In this document: positions 17,101 through 25,896 of the stretch, piece by piece
Layout: each line of letters begins with the position of its first letter
How positions within the stretch are numbered: the stretch's first letter is position 1
Origin: an uncultured Acidimicrobiales bacterium
GTDB lineage: Bacteria; Actinomycetota; Acidimicrobiia; Acidimicrobiales; Aldehydirespiratoraceae
Assembly (NCBI GenBank): GCA_951812975.1
Contig: CATOTC010000003.1
Coordinates: 1 to 64,000 of the forward strand
DNA: 64,000 bases
Direction of reading: 5' to 3'
The notes under the pieces: model-generated
What the model saw: the letters and a program-made list of their open reading frames with translations, nothing else
Told to the model about the DNA's origin: nothing
Database searches by the model: none
Position numbers and translations under genes: made by a program

Positions 17101-17630
17101 CTGGAATGCTCGTGTTGCTCAGCGGTGGAGCCCGCAGCGGCAAATCGTCGATAGCGGTGAAAGCCGCGGCGAAACGACGCACACCGGTGACCGTCATTGT
17201 GACCGCCACAGCGGGAGACGCAGAGATGGCACAACGCATTGCCCGCCATAAGAGCGAGCGACCCCGACACTGGTCGCTGATAGAAGAACCGGTCGACCTG
17301 CTCAAGGCGGCGGCATCGGCGGCCCCCGACCACACTATAATCGTCGACTGCCTCGCATTGTGGGCGAGCAACAGGCTCACCGATGAACCGGAGCAGGTAC
17401 TTGACGAGGCTCTGCGGCTCGCTGATCTGCTGGCCGCACGCCGCGAACGCGTATATGTGGTGAGCAACGAAGTGGGGTCCGGCATCGTCCCCGCTGATGA
17501 GATGACCCGAAGATTCCGGGATCTTCTCGGCAGCATCAATCAACGCATGGCCGAGCGAGCCGACGCCGCATACCTGTGCGTTGCCGGTCGCCTACTAACG
17601 CTCGAACGAAGCGCAGATTTCGATGTCTGA
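17097..17630 (+). CDS. cobU: adenosylcobinamide kinase/adenosylcobinamide-phosphate guanylyltransferase
   Basis: A 177-residue CobU-type enzyme that phosphorylates adenosylcobinamide and adds GMP in nucleotide-loop assembly. The P-loop GGARSGKS lies at about residues 11-18, IARHKSERP contains the guanylylated His, and VVSNEVGSGIVPAD and INQRMAERAD are family signatures. The GTG start overlaps the btuC stop (GTGA), and the gene overlaps cobT by 8 bp, so translation is coupled. An ATG at 17106 is an alternative start. Confidence 0.92.
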   Translation: MTGMLVLLSGGARSGKSSIAVKAAAKRRTPVTVIVTATAGDAEMAQRIARHKSERPRHWSLIEEPVDLLKAAASAAPDHTIIVDCLALWASNRLTDEPEQVLDEALRLADLLAARRERVYVVSNEVGSGIVPADEMTRRFRDLLGSINQRMAERADAAYLCVAGRLLTLERSADFDV

Positions 17631-18642
17631 GTACGAACTGAGCCGACTGCTGGAGGGCTTGACCGCCCCTGACGAAGCGGCGGCAATGGCCGTGCGGACC
17701 CGCTCGGCGCATGTGCTGCGCCCGACGGGGGCTTTTGAGCGACTTGATCGTGTCGCTGCTTGGCTGGCCGGCTGGCAGGGCACTGACAGGCCCGTTGTCG
17801 AACGCGCCCACGCGATTCTGTTCGCCGGAGACCATGGAGTCGCAGCCGATGGAGTGAGTGCATACCCCCCAGAAATCACCGCAGAGATGGTGGCGGCCCT
17901 GAGAGCAGGCAGAGCCACCGCTTCGGTACTGGCGGGCCAGGTTGGTGCCACTCTCTCAGTCGTGGATGTGGCAGTTGGAGATCCCACCGGCAACATCCGC
18001 ACGACCGATGCCCTTACCCCGCAGCGCTTCGATGCGGCCGTACGGGCAGGCATTGATGCTGTCGAGGCCTGCGCTGCGGACCTTCTGGTCGTAGGTGAAA
18101 TGGGGATAGGCAACACAACGCCCGCTGCCGCAGTGGCAGCGTCGGTGCTGGGAGGAACAGCTCTCGACTGGGTCGGACCGGGTACCGGCGTGTCTGGAGA
18201 GGCTCTGTCAAACAAGGCCAGGGTGATACAGGATGCGCTTGAGCGGGTGGGATCGGTAGATCCCTTGGAGGTCTTACGGAGGCTCGGCGGCGCCGAGCTC
18301 GTGGCAATCGCGGCAGCAGTGATGACCGCTCGGCGAAGCCGGATACCGGTGGTCCTCGACGGTTTCATCGCCACCGCTTCGGTGCTGCCCCTGGAGGCGG
18401 CAGCAGCCGGCGCGTTGGGCCATTGCATTGCCGGTCACCGCTCTGCAGAACCGGGGCACATCCGCCTCCTCGAACATCTAAAGCTTGAACCACTGCTCGA
18501 CTTGGACCTTCGACTGGGCGAAGGAACGGGAGCCCTTGCTGCTGTGCCTCTGATTCGTATGGCCGCGGCAGCGGTGGTCGAAGTGGCGACCTTCGAGGAA
18601 TGGGCAGAACACTCCGGGGCCGCCACAGCAGTTGAGCCATGA
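17623..18642 (+). CDS. cobT: nicotinate-nucleotide-dimethylbenzimidazole phosphoribosyltransferase
   Basis: A 339-residue CobT that makes alpha-ribazole phosphate for the lower ligand of cobalamin. Blocks seen are FAGDHGVAADGVSAYP, GEMGIGNTTPAAAV, VLDGFIATASVL and the catalytic-Glu segment RLGEGTGALAAVP near residue 300. Length is typical. It lies between cobU and cobS and overlaps both. Confidence 0.95.
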   Translation: MSEYELSRLLEGLTAPDEAAAMAVRTRSAHVLRPTGAFERLDRVAAWLAGWQGTDRPVVERAHAILFAGDHGVAADGVSAYPPEITAEMVAALRAGRATASVLAGQVGATLSVVDVAVGDPTGNIRTTDALTPQRFDAAVRAGIDAVEACAADLLVVGEMGIGNTTPAAAVAASVLGGTALDWVGPGTGVSGEALSNKARVIQDALERVGSVDPLEVLRRLGGAELVAIAAAVMTARRSRIPVVLDGFIATASVLPLEAAAAGALGHCIAGHRSAEPGHIRLLEHLKLEPLLDLDLRLGEGTGALAAVPLIRMAAAAVVEVATFEEWAEHSGAATAVEP

Positions 18643-19382
18643 GCGGCTTTCGATACGCCTGGGCGTTTCTGACCCGCTTCAGAGGAGGCCTCCACCCCGA
18701 CAGTGACGACAAGATTGCGACAAGCGTTGTCTGGTTCCCGGTTGTCGGCATCGTTGTCGGCGCAGTCACCGGAGCGGCCTATCTCGGTGCGGTCGAGTTC
18801 GTTGACTCGTTCCTGGCGGCGCTGCTCGCGGTCGCGCTGGGCGCGATGCTCACTGGGGGATTTCACGAAGACGGGTTGGCCGACACCAGCGACGCCCTCG
18901 GCGGATCAACCATGCAACGCCGTCTGGAGATCATGCGCGACAGCCGCGTCGGCACTTTCGGTGCGCTGGCGTTGATCATGGTGACTCTCGGCAAGGTCGG
19001 CGCTCTTGAAAGCCTCAGCGGTACCGACGGCTTGATTGCCCTGATCGCCGCACACGCACTGGGGAGGACCGGAGCGCTGGCACTGATGCTGGCCGGAACA
19101 AGGGTCCGATCAGCCGGTTTGGGTGCGGTCTACACCGCACATCTCCCGCGGCGTTCGGTGGCATCGGTAGTGGTTGTCTTTCTCACATCGACCTCTCTGA
19201 TCGGCGTGTCGGGACTCGTAGCGACCGGTGCCGTCCTCGGTGTCGTCATGGCGATGGCTGTGCTGGCCCATTGTCGTTTCGGCGGCTTGACCGGCGATGT
19301 CCTGGGTGCCACGGAACAACTCGGCGAATTGGCCGTACTGATCGCGCTGTCCCAACTATCCGAAGCTCCCGCTTGGTTCTAG
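18639..19382 (+). CDS. cobS: adenosylcobinamide-GDP ribazoletransferase
   Basis: A 247-residue polytopic membrane protein that joins adenosylcobinamide-GDP with alpha-ribazole, the last step of cobalamin assembly. The CobS signature GGFHEDGLADTSDALGG (about residues 71-87) and RLEIMRDSRVGTFG are intact. About six hydrophobic helices follow. The start overlaps the cobT stop (ATGA). It closes the riboswitch-controlled set, which looks like salvage (uptake plus nucleotide-loop assembly) rather than complete de novo synthesis. Confidence 0.94.
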   Translation: MSGFRYAWAFLTRFRGGLHPDSDDKIATSVVWFPVVGIVVGAVTGAAYLGAVEFVDSFLAALLAVALGAMLTGGFHEDGLADTSDALGGSTMQRRLEIMRDSRVGTFGALALIMVTLGKVGALESLSGTDGLIALIAAHALGRTGALALMLAGTRVRSAGLGAVYTAHLPRRSVASVVVVFLTSTSLIGVSGLVATGAVLGVVMAMAVLAHCRFGGLTGDVLGATEQLGELAVLIALSQLSEAPAWF

Positions 19383-19417
19383 CTCCCGATCGCCAGCAGG
19401 ATACCGTGGACGAACTT

Positions 19418-21235
19418 ATGCGGATCGCTGTGCTCGTCAAGCAAGTACCTGCCATTGAAGAGATGGCGTTGGGTCCGGATGGAAGGCTGATTCGCTCAGG
19501 CACAGAATTGGAGATGAGCGCCTATTGTCGCCGGGCCGTGTCCAAAGCTGTCGAGCTCGCCTCACAGAGACCTGACTGCTCGGTGACCGTGTTCACGTTG
19601 GGCCCGCCGAGCGCCGAGGAGGTACTGCGCGAGGCAGTCGCCTGGGGGCTCGACCGAGACGTGGAGACTGACGCCGTGCTGATCACCGACCAGGCGTTCG
19701 CTGGATCAGACACGCTTGCAACTGCTCGAGCGGTGGCGGCGGCACTCGACAATGAGGGCCGATTCGACATGATTCTGTGCGGCAAGAACTCTGTTGACGC
19801 CGACACGGGTCAGGTCCCGCCACAGATCGCTGAGCTGCTCGACCTGCCTTTTGCCACAGCGGTCAAGACCCTTGCGCTCAACGATGGCCGCCTGGTCCTC
19901 GGATGTGAATTCGACGACCAGTGGGTCGACTGCGAGATCACACTTCCGGCGGTGCTGTCCTGTGCTGAGCGGCTCTGCGAGCCCAGCAAGGTTTCCCCAC
20001 CCGACAGGGCTCTGGTGCCCGCTGAGCGGGTTCGTTTCGTGGACGCCGAAGCGCTGGGCCCCGGACCCTGGGGCCAAGCCGGGAGTCATACCTGGGTCGG
20101 CAAGACCAGAATGCTGGCAGTGGACCGAGAGCGCTACGTCCAAGGAGGTCTGCCTCTGGCGAACCAGGTCCGCCGCGCCGTGCGCATCATCGACCAGAAG
20201 GGGGGTTTCGACACGTCCAAGAAGCCAACCGAGCCCAGGCTTGTCCGCTCTCCTAGAGGTCCCGGCGGGGTGGTGGCGGTTCTCGCTGAACCCGGACGCG
20301 ACAAGCTGTTGCGGGAGTTGCTCGGAGCCGCGGGGCTGTTGGCAGGCGAGATCAACGGTTCAACCGCCGTGGTGCTCCCCGACAGTATGGACAACGCATC
20401 TGTCGGTCCCGTCATCGGTGCAGAGTTCCTGGCAACCTACGGAGCCGACCACATCGTCCGCCTCGCCGGAGCAGCGATTGAAGAAGACATCGCGACTGGT
20501 CTGGCAACTTGGGCCAGTGATTGCCTGCCTTGGGCGATATTGACACCCGGCACCTCCAGCGGCCGGGAGATTGCTTCACGGGTGGCCGCCCACCTCACCG
20601 CGGGCTTGGTCGGAGACGCCGTGGAGTTCGACGTGGAGAACGGACGCCTCGTGGCCTGGAAATCAGCTTTCGGCGGGCAGCTCATTGTTGCGGTTCACAC
20701 CCGTACCCCCGTGCAGTTGGTGACAGTGCGTGCCGGTGTGCTGCCCGCGCCGGAGGGCCTCGCCCCCGGCGAGTTGAGAGTGCCCTCTGAAGAGACCGTC
20801 GAGGTTGTCCCGAGGGGCCGGGTCCAGCTGACGAACCGTCGCCGCGACGACGACATCGACATCCTGGCCGATGCCGCGTCGGTCATCGCAGTGGGACAGG
20901 GAGTTGATCCCGCCGACTATCCGAAGCTTGATCCTCTGGTGAGACTTCTCAATGCTGAACTGGGCTGCACCCGCAAAGTCACGGACAACGGTTGGATGCC
21001 CCACGCTCGCCAGATTGGCATAACGGGACGCAGTATCACACCACGGCTGTTCGTCATGATCGGCGCCAGCGGAAAATTCAACCACACCGTGGGTGTCCGG
21101 GGCGCCTCTTGCGTGCTGGCAATCACCAACGATCCAGCAGCGCCCGCCTGGGAGCATGCCGATGCCGGCATCGTCGGCGACTGGCAGGAGGTCCTCCCCC
21201 TACTGGTCACCGAGATCGAGAAGCTCGGCTTGTGA
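19418..21235 (+). CDS. electron transfer flavoprotein, beta and alpha subunits fused
   Basis: A 605-residue fusion. Residues 1 to about 260 are ETF-beta-like (MRIAVLVKQVPAIEEM, ILCGKNSVDADTGQVPP). Residues about 285-605 are ETF-alpha-like, with the FAD domain NGWMPHARQIGITGRSITP, IGASGKFNHTVGV and ADAGIVGDWQEVLPLL. ETFs take electrons from acyl-CoA and amine dehydrogenases and are normally two polypeptides. MRIAVLVKQVP is the canonical beta N-terminus; a GTG at 19406 has better spacing to GCAGGA and would add four residues. The window's acyl-CoA dehydrogenase is a possible client. Confidence 0.9.
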   Translation: MRIAVLVKQVPAIEEMALGPDGRLIRSGTELEMSAYCRRAVSKAVELASQRPDCSVTVFTLGPPSAEEVLREAVAWGLDRDVETDAVLITDQAFAGSDTLATARAVAAALDNEGRFDMILCGKNSVDADTGQVPPQIAELLDLPFATAVKTLALNDGRLVLGCEFDDQWVDCEITLPAVLSCAERLCEPSKVSPPDRALVPAERVRFVDAEALGPGPWGQAGSHTWVGKTRMLAVDRERYVQGGLPLANQVRRAVRIIDQKGGFDTSKKPTEPRLVRSPRGPGGVVAVLAEPGRDKLLRELLGAAGLLAGEINGSTAVVLPDSMDNASVGPVIGAEFLATYGADHIVRLAGAAIEEDIATGLATWASDCLPWAILTPGTSSGREIASRVAAHLTAGLVGDAVEFDVENGRLVAWKSAFGGQLIVAVHTRTPVQLVTVRAGVLPAPEGLAPGELRVPSEETVEVVPRGRVQLTNRRRDDDIDILADAASVIAVGQGVDPADYPKLDPLVRLLNAELGCTRKVTDNGWMPHARQIGITGRSITPRLFVMIGASGKFNHTVGVRGASCVLAITNDPAAPAWEHADAGIVGDWQEVLPLLVTEIEKLGL

Positions 21236-21260
21236 GTTGGGCCAGATCTAGGCTGGGCGG

Positions 21261-21761
21261 GTGAACCGCGACACGGCGCTCAAGACACTGGGACTGAAGC
21301 ATGACGCGCACAAAGACGACATTTCCGCGGCCTACCGCAAACTGATTCGCAAGGCTCATCCGGACGTGGGCGGCGACACCGCGGTGGCCGCCCGGATCAC
21401 CGAGGCGTACGCATGGTTGCAGCACTCAGCGCCGGGCTCGGTTGCCTCCCCACGCACGTCAAAGGCGGCCCCGAGCGACGAGCGGCTCGTGCTGCTGCTA
21501 CCACCGGGTGATGTCTTCGCCCGCCTCTGCGAGTTGGGCCAGCGACTGGGCGAGTTGAGCTACCTGGACCCCCAGGCGGGGATCATGCAAGTGACCTTCA
21601 CCGCCTTGAACTCTGTGCCTTGCCAACTCATGGCCACAGTCGTAGCGGGTTCAAACCCCGAAGAATCCCAGGTCGAGTTCACCCTCGAAGCGCTGACCAA
21701 CGCTGTGGCACCTCCGATAGCGGCCGTCGTCAGCCACATGTTCGGCACCGGACAATCGTAG
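21261..21761 (+). CDS. J-domain protein
   Basis: A 166-residue protein with GTG start. The N-terminal J domain (about residues 3-55) contains LIRKAHPDVGGDT with the HPD tripeptide needed to stimulate DnaK. The C-terminal 100 residues (LVLLLPPGDVFARLCELGQ and on) have no G/F region or zinc fingers and match no family I recognise. The partner is probably an Hsp70 with a specialised client. It is followed eight bases later by a ferredoxin start, so the two are probably co-transcribed. Confidence 0.8.
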   Translation: MNRDTALKTLGLKHDAHKDDISAAYRKLIRKAHPDVGGDTAVAARITEAYAWLQHSAPGSVASPRTSKAAPSDERLVLLLPPGDVFARLCELGQRLGELSYLDPQAGIMQVTFTALNSVPCQLMATVVAGSNPEESQVEFTLEALTNAVAPPIAAVVSHMFGTGQS

Positions 21762-21769
21762 GAGGCCCA

Positions 21770-21967
21770 GTGGAGATCGTCGTCGACAGCGACAGATGCA
21801 CAGGACACGGCCGCTGCTACACGCTCGCGCCAGACGTGTACGAACCAGACGACGACGGCTACTGCCAAGAGCAGGTCGCCCCAGTTCCGCTGGAACTCAA
21901 GGATCGAGCGCTCCTCGGTGCGGCCAACTGCCCCGAAGACGCCATCACCGTCACCGGTGACGACTAA
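21770..21967 (+). CDS. 3Fe-4S ferredoxin (P450-type)
   Basis: A 65-residue ferredoxin with GTG start and TAGGAGG ribosome site (21758-21764). RCTGHGRCYTLAPDVY gives the cluster Cys pair with His in place of the central Cys, typical of 3Fe-4S ferredoxins serving actinobacterial P450s. AANCPEDAI gives the distal Cys-Pro. Two P450 genes lie 25-35 kb downstream and lack adjacent ferredoxins, so this may be their electron donor (inference). Confidence 0.88.
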   Translation: MEIVVDSDRCTGHGRCYTLAPDVYEPDDDGYCQEQVAPVPLELKDRALLGAANCPEDAITVTGDD

Positions 21968-22077
21968 ATCCAACGCGCCGCTATCGCGGGCAGTCCCGGC
22001 AACTCAAGGAAATCCCGGGTCTCTGTTCCATCCAGGTCCGCAGATGACTGGGACTGTCCACATGGCTAGGGTGCGGT

Positions 22078-22548
22078 ATGGGCAATATGCGGTTCAACCA
22101 CATGGAACTGACGCTTCCACCTGGCACTCTGACCGAGGAGTTTCGAGCTGATACTCGGGAGTTCTACGGTGACGTCTTCGGGTGGACGGCAACAGACACC
22201 CAGATTCTCAAGCAAACGGGCCTGTTGTTGTCGACTGACGCCTCTACCAGTCAGTTCATTCTGTTGCTGGAGCATCGCCAGCCGATGACTCCGCCGCCCT
22301 TCGACCATCTCGGCGTGCTGTGCGACACACGCGCCGAGGTGGGCGCCGTGCTGGCCCGCTGCGAAGCGTGGCAGGAGAAGGACCCCCGGGTGGAGATCAA
22401 GCGTTACGACGATCTGGTCACGCCGACGATCACCGTCCACGCGTTCTATGTGCGCCACCTTTTGCCGATCCATCTGGACGTGCAGTGCATGGAGCGACCA
22501 TCCGGGACGACTGCACCTTCCGGCCGTTGGGTCTGGGTGGAGGACTAG
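22078..22548 (+). CDS. VOC/glyoxalase-superfamily protein
   Basis: A 156-residue protein with the paired beta-alpha-beta modules of the vicinal-oxygen-chelate fold. Likely metal ligands are in FNHMELTLP, PPFDHLGVLC and HLDVQCMERP. Members include dioxygenases, isomerases and resistance proteins, and the reaction is not identifiable. It converges tail to tail with putA, leaving six bases between the stops. Confidence 0.7.
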   Translation: MGNMRFNHMELTLPPGTLTEEFRADTREFYGDVFGWTATDTQILKQTGLLLSTDASTSQFILLLEHRQPMTPPPFDHLGVLCDTRAEVGAVLARCEAWQEKDPRVEIKRYDDLVTPTITVHAFYVRHLLPIHLDVQCMERPSGTTAPSGRWVWVED

Positions 22549-22554
22549 GCCGCT

Positions 22555-25500
22555 TCAGAGCAGGTTGCCGTAGCGGTGGGTCGTCTCGCTGATCGCCTGT
22601 TCGCGCAGAAAGTGGAGCAGTTCGATCCGCCCTTCGACCGTGACGGGGTCTGCAGCAACATGGATCCCCAGGCTGTTGGCACGATCTCGTATCGCCCCAT
22701 GAACGCTGCCGAGCAAGCGCACCCGCTCGACGTTCAGATCAGCCAACCGGTCCGCGAACTCCTCAGCCGACTCCAGGGAGCCGTCTGAGACCACGACTTC
22801 GACACCACAGCACTGGATCGCAGCCAGGACCCGCTCACGTTCCACATCACGAGCCTCGGACTCGACCCTCAGAGCCACCCGGGCAATCCGACGATATCGC
22901 AGACGGTTCGACTCGCAGAAGAGCCCGGTCGGGTCGTGCTCGATGGAGAACTCGTTCCGCCACGCTTCGTCGTCGCTGGCCCTTGCCCGCGCCAGCCAGT
23001 CACCATCGTTGAGGTTCAACTCGCGGGGTTTCCATACGCCCAACCGGCCTACGTAGTTGGGGCCGCCGGTCTTGACGCCGGGTCCTACCGACGATCGTTT
23101 CCAACCGCCGAAGGGTTGACGCCGGACGATCGCGCCGGTAATCGGGCGATTTACGTAGGCGTTGCCGACCTGCAGGTGATCGAGCCAATAGGCGATCTCA
23201 GAGTCGTCGAGGGAGAAGATTCCCCCTGTCAGACCGAAGGGAGTGCCGTTCTGCAGATGCAGCGCCTCGGTGAGGGTCGCTGCATGCATGATCCCGAGAA
23301 CCGGCCCGAAGCACTCGGTGCGGTGAAACCACGAGCCTTGCTCCACACCGATGCGGATCCCCGGCGTCCAGGTCGCGGGTCCCACCCGGCGGGGTTCGAG
23401 CAGCCAACTCTCGTTGCCGTCGAGCTGTGTCAAGCCGCGCAGCAGTTTGGTGTCCGGCTCTCGGATCAACGGTCCCATCGTTGTTGCCAGATCTGTTGCA
23501 GGACCGACATGCAAGCTCGATGCTGCGTCTACCAACTGAGTTCGAAATCGCTTTGAGTGGTAGACGTCTCCGACGCATATCACCAGGCTCGCCGCCGAAC
23601 ACTTCTGGCCGCTGTGACCGAACGCGGATGAGACCAGATCCGCAACAGCGAGATCAACATCGGCGTTGGAGGTGATCACAATGGCGTTCTTTCCTGAGGT
23701 CTCCGCAAGAATCTGCATCGCTGGGCGCCAACTTCGGAACAGGGTGGCAGTCTCATAAGCCCCGGTGAGGACCACCGCATCGACGCCGTCGTGGGCTATC
23801 AGGCAGCGTCCGAGGTCGTCTTCCGGAACCCGCACGAGCGCCAGCACATCCTCACCGACTCCAGCAGCCCAACAACACTGCGCCACGATCTCGGCGCAAC
23901 GCACGGTCTCGGGTGCGGGTTTCAGCAGGACCGAATTTCCCGCCGCGAGAGCTGCTGTGACTCCGCCTGTGGGTATCGCCACTGGAAAGTTCCACGGCGC
24001 GACGACGCAGACGACGCCGAACGGTTCAAAGGTGGCGCCCGCGAAGGCTTCGAGGTCCAGGGCCCGGTCTGCGTAGTAGCGACAGAAATCGATCGCCTCG
24101 GTTACTTCCGGGTCGGCTTGGGCGACGGTCTTGCGTGCTTCGTGGACCATTGCCGCAACGAGGTCGCCTCGATGCGCAGCCAGTTCGTCGGCGACTCTGT
24201 GAAGCTGCAGACGTCGTTGCGCGGCGCTCAGACGCTGCCATCGCTCACGACCCGTCTCGGCTCGGCTGATGATCCGGTCGACCTCGGCGGTACTCGTCGT
24301 GAGCTCCGTGTTGATCGGTGCCGGTGGCTGAGACACGACCGAGCGGGCCCAGAGACGGTTCACCTTCAGAGCAGGGTCGGTGTCGGCAGCATTGGTGAAC
24401 ACCGGTGCCGGGCCCTGATGCACTTCGTCGAGCCGGTTCTGGGTCCGCCGCGGAGCCGAGGAGACCGACCACCGTTCACGTACCGAAGTTCGGAACCGTT
24501 CGGCTTCGGTTCTCATCGACGGGCCACCTGCTGTCATTACCAGGAGTTGCCGTATGAAGTTCTCATCTGCGGCGTTCTCCTCCAGTCGACGGAACAGGTA
24601 GCTGATGGCTACATCGAAGTCCTCTGCATCGACGACCGGCGTGTAGAGGAGCAGCGCCGACTGCTCCTCGCTTGCGAGGCGCTCCCGAATGAGCCGTGCA
24701 TGGGTCGGCGCCATCCCCTCGAGCATCTCGAACTCGATGCGCTCTGCAACACCGCGCTTGTCGGCGAGCAGTTTGGCGAAAGCGATGTCGAACAGGTTGT
24801 GGCTGGCGACGCCGATTCTCACCGCGCTCAACCGTTGGGAGCGGAACAGCCAGTCAAGGCAGCGCTTGTAGTTGGCGTCGGTCTCGGCTTTTCTGCGATA
24901 CGGGGCCTGCTCCCAGCCATGGATCGCCGCTTCGACTCGCTCCATCGCCAGGTTTGCTCCCTTGACCAGCCTCACCTTGACCGTCCCGCCCGCTCGGCCA
25001 TCGACTGTTCGAGCCGCGCGTCCGGTTGCCCAGGCCACCAGTTCCTCGAGTGCGCTTACCGAATCCGGAAGGTAGGCCTGGACGGCGATGCCTGCGTCGA
25101 GGGAGTGCAGCCCGGGTTCATCGAGCAGTTCCATGAACACAGCCGTCGTGAGTTCCAGATCGTGATACTCCTCCATGTCGAGGTTCACGAACGTCGCAGG
25201 GGTGGTTTCGGCGGCTTTGAGGAGTATCGGACGGAGCCGTTGGGCTACCCGCAGGATGCATCCGTCGAAGTCCCAGTAGTTGAGCTGCGCGACGATTGAT
25301 GACAGCTTCACCGAGACGTAGTCGATGTCGGGCTCGTCCAAGAGTCTCAGCGCTTCGGCCTGACGTGCTCGTGCTTCGTTCTCGCCCAACACAGCCTCGC
25401 CGAGCAGGTTGACGTTCAGACGAAAGCCCTGTCTCTTGCGGAGCCCGAAGTGGTTTGTCATAGCTTCGGGGTCGGCGTCGACGACCAGGTGCCCAACTAG

Positions 25501-25851
25501 TGCACGCATACGCCGGTCGGCGAGGGGCATGACCACCGCGGGAAGCCGCGGCGCGAGCTTCGCGCCAACCTTGAGCAGTCCTCGGTCGAGTCGTGACAAG
25601 AAGTCTGGCAGGTTGCCTTGCGCTACCAGCGATGCGAGTTGTTGAGCGGCGGCACGGTGAGCATCGGGGCGCACAACCCGGTCGACGAATCGCATCGTGA
25701 AATTCATGCCGACGGGGTCGGCGACCACACCTGCCATCCGCCGGATGGACTTTCGTTCTGCTGTGGTCTGTCGCGCGTCGGCTTCGGCGAGCCAACCATC
25801 GACGAGCGATATCGCCTCCACGGCCAGGTCCACTAGCGGGTCATGCATCAT
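22555..25851 (-). CDS. putA: bifunctional proline dehydrogenase / L-glutamate gamma-semialdehyde dehydrogenase
   Basis: A 1098-residue PutA-like protein that oxidises proline to glutamate in two steps. The N-terminal 450 or so residues are a proline dehydrogenase barrel (YVSVKLSSIVAQLNYWDF, VRLVKGANLAMERVEA, VRIGVASHNLFDIAFA). Residues about 510-980 are an aldehyde dehydrogenase with Glu in AETSGKNAIVITSN and nucleophilic Cys near 750 in FGHSGQKCSAAS. About 120 further C-terminal residues follow. There is no N-terminal DNA-binding domain, so it is not an autoregulator of the E. coli type. It is the last gene of the hut minus-strand run. Confidence 0.93.
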   Translation of the reverse strand: MMHDPLVDLAVEAISLVDGWLAEADARQTTAERKSIRRMAGVVADPVGMNFTMRFVDRVVRPDAHRAAAQQLASLVAQGNLPDFLSRLDRGLLKVGAKLAPRLPAVVMPLADRRMRALVGHLVVDADPEAMTNHFGLRKRQGFRLNVNLLGEAVLGENEARARQAEALRLLDEPDIDYVSVKLSSIVAQLNYWDFDGCILRVAQRLRPILLKAAETTPATFVNLDMEEYHDLELTTAVFMELLDEPGLHSLDAGIAVQAYLPDSVSALEELVAWATGRAARTVDGRAGGTVKVRLVKGANLAMERVEAAIHGWEQAPYRRKAETDANYKRCLDWLFRSQRLSAVRIGVASHNLFDIAFAKLLADKRGVAERIEFEMLEGMAPTHARLIRERLASEEQSALLLYTPVVDAEDFDVAISYLFRRLEENAADENFIRQLLVMTAGGPSMRTEAERFRTSVRERWSVSSAPRRTQNRLDEVHQGPAPVFTNAADTDPALKVNRLWARSVVSQPPAPINTELTTSTAEVDRIISRAETGRERWQRLSAAQRRLQLHRVADELAAHRGDLVAAMVHEARKTVAQADPEVTEAIDFCRYYADRALDLEAFAGATFEPFGVVCVVAPWNFPVAIPTGGVTAALAAGNSVLLKPAPETVRCAEIVAQCCWAAGVGEDVLALVRVPEDDLGRCLIAHDGVDAVVLTGAYETATLFRSWRPAMQILAETSGKNAIVITSNADVDLAVADLVSSAFGHSGQKCSAASLVICVGDVYHSKRFRTQLVDAASSLHVGPATDLATTMGPLIREPDTKLLRGLTQLDGNESWLLEPRRVGPATWTPGIRIGVEQGSWFHRTECFGPVLGIMHAATLTEALHLQNGTPFGLTGGIFSLDDSEIAYWLDHLQVGNAYVNRPITGAIVRRQPFGGWKRSSVGPGVKTGGPNYVGRLGVWKPRELNLNDGDWLARARASDDEAWRNEFSIEHDPTGLFCESNRLRYRRIARVALRVESEARDVERERVLAAIQCCGVEVVVSDGSLESAEEFADRLADLNVERVRLLGSVHGAIRDRANSLGIHVAADPVTVEGRIELLHFLREQAISETTHRYGNLL

Positions 25852-25896
25852 CCTCCCATTGACGGTGACCTTACTAGAGCCGCCGGGAGGCGAGTT

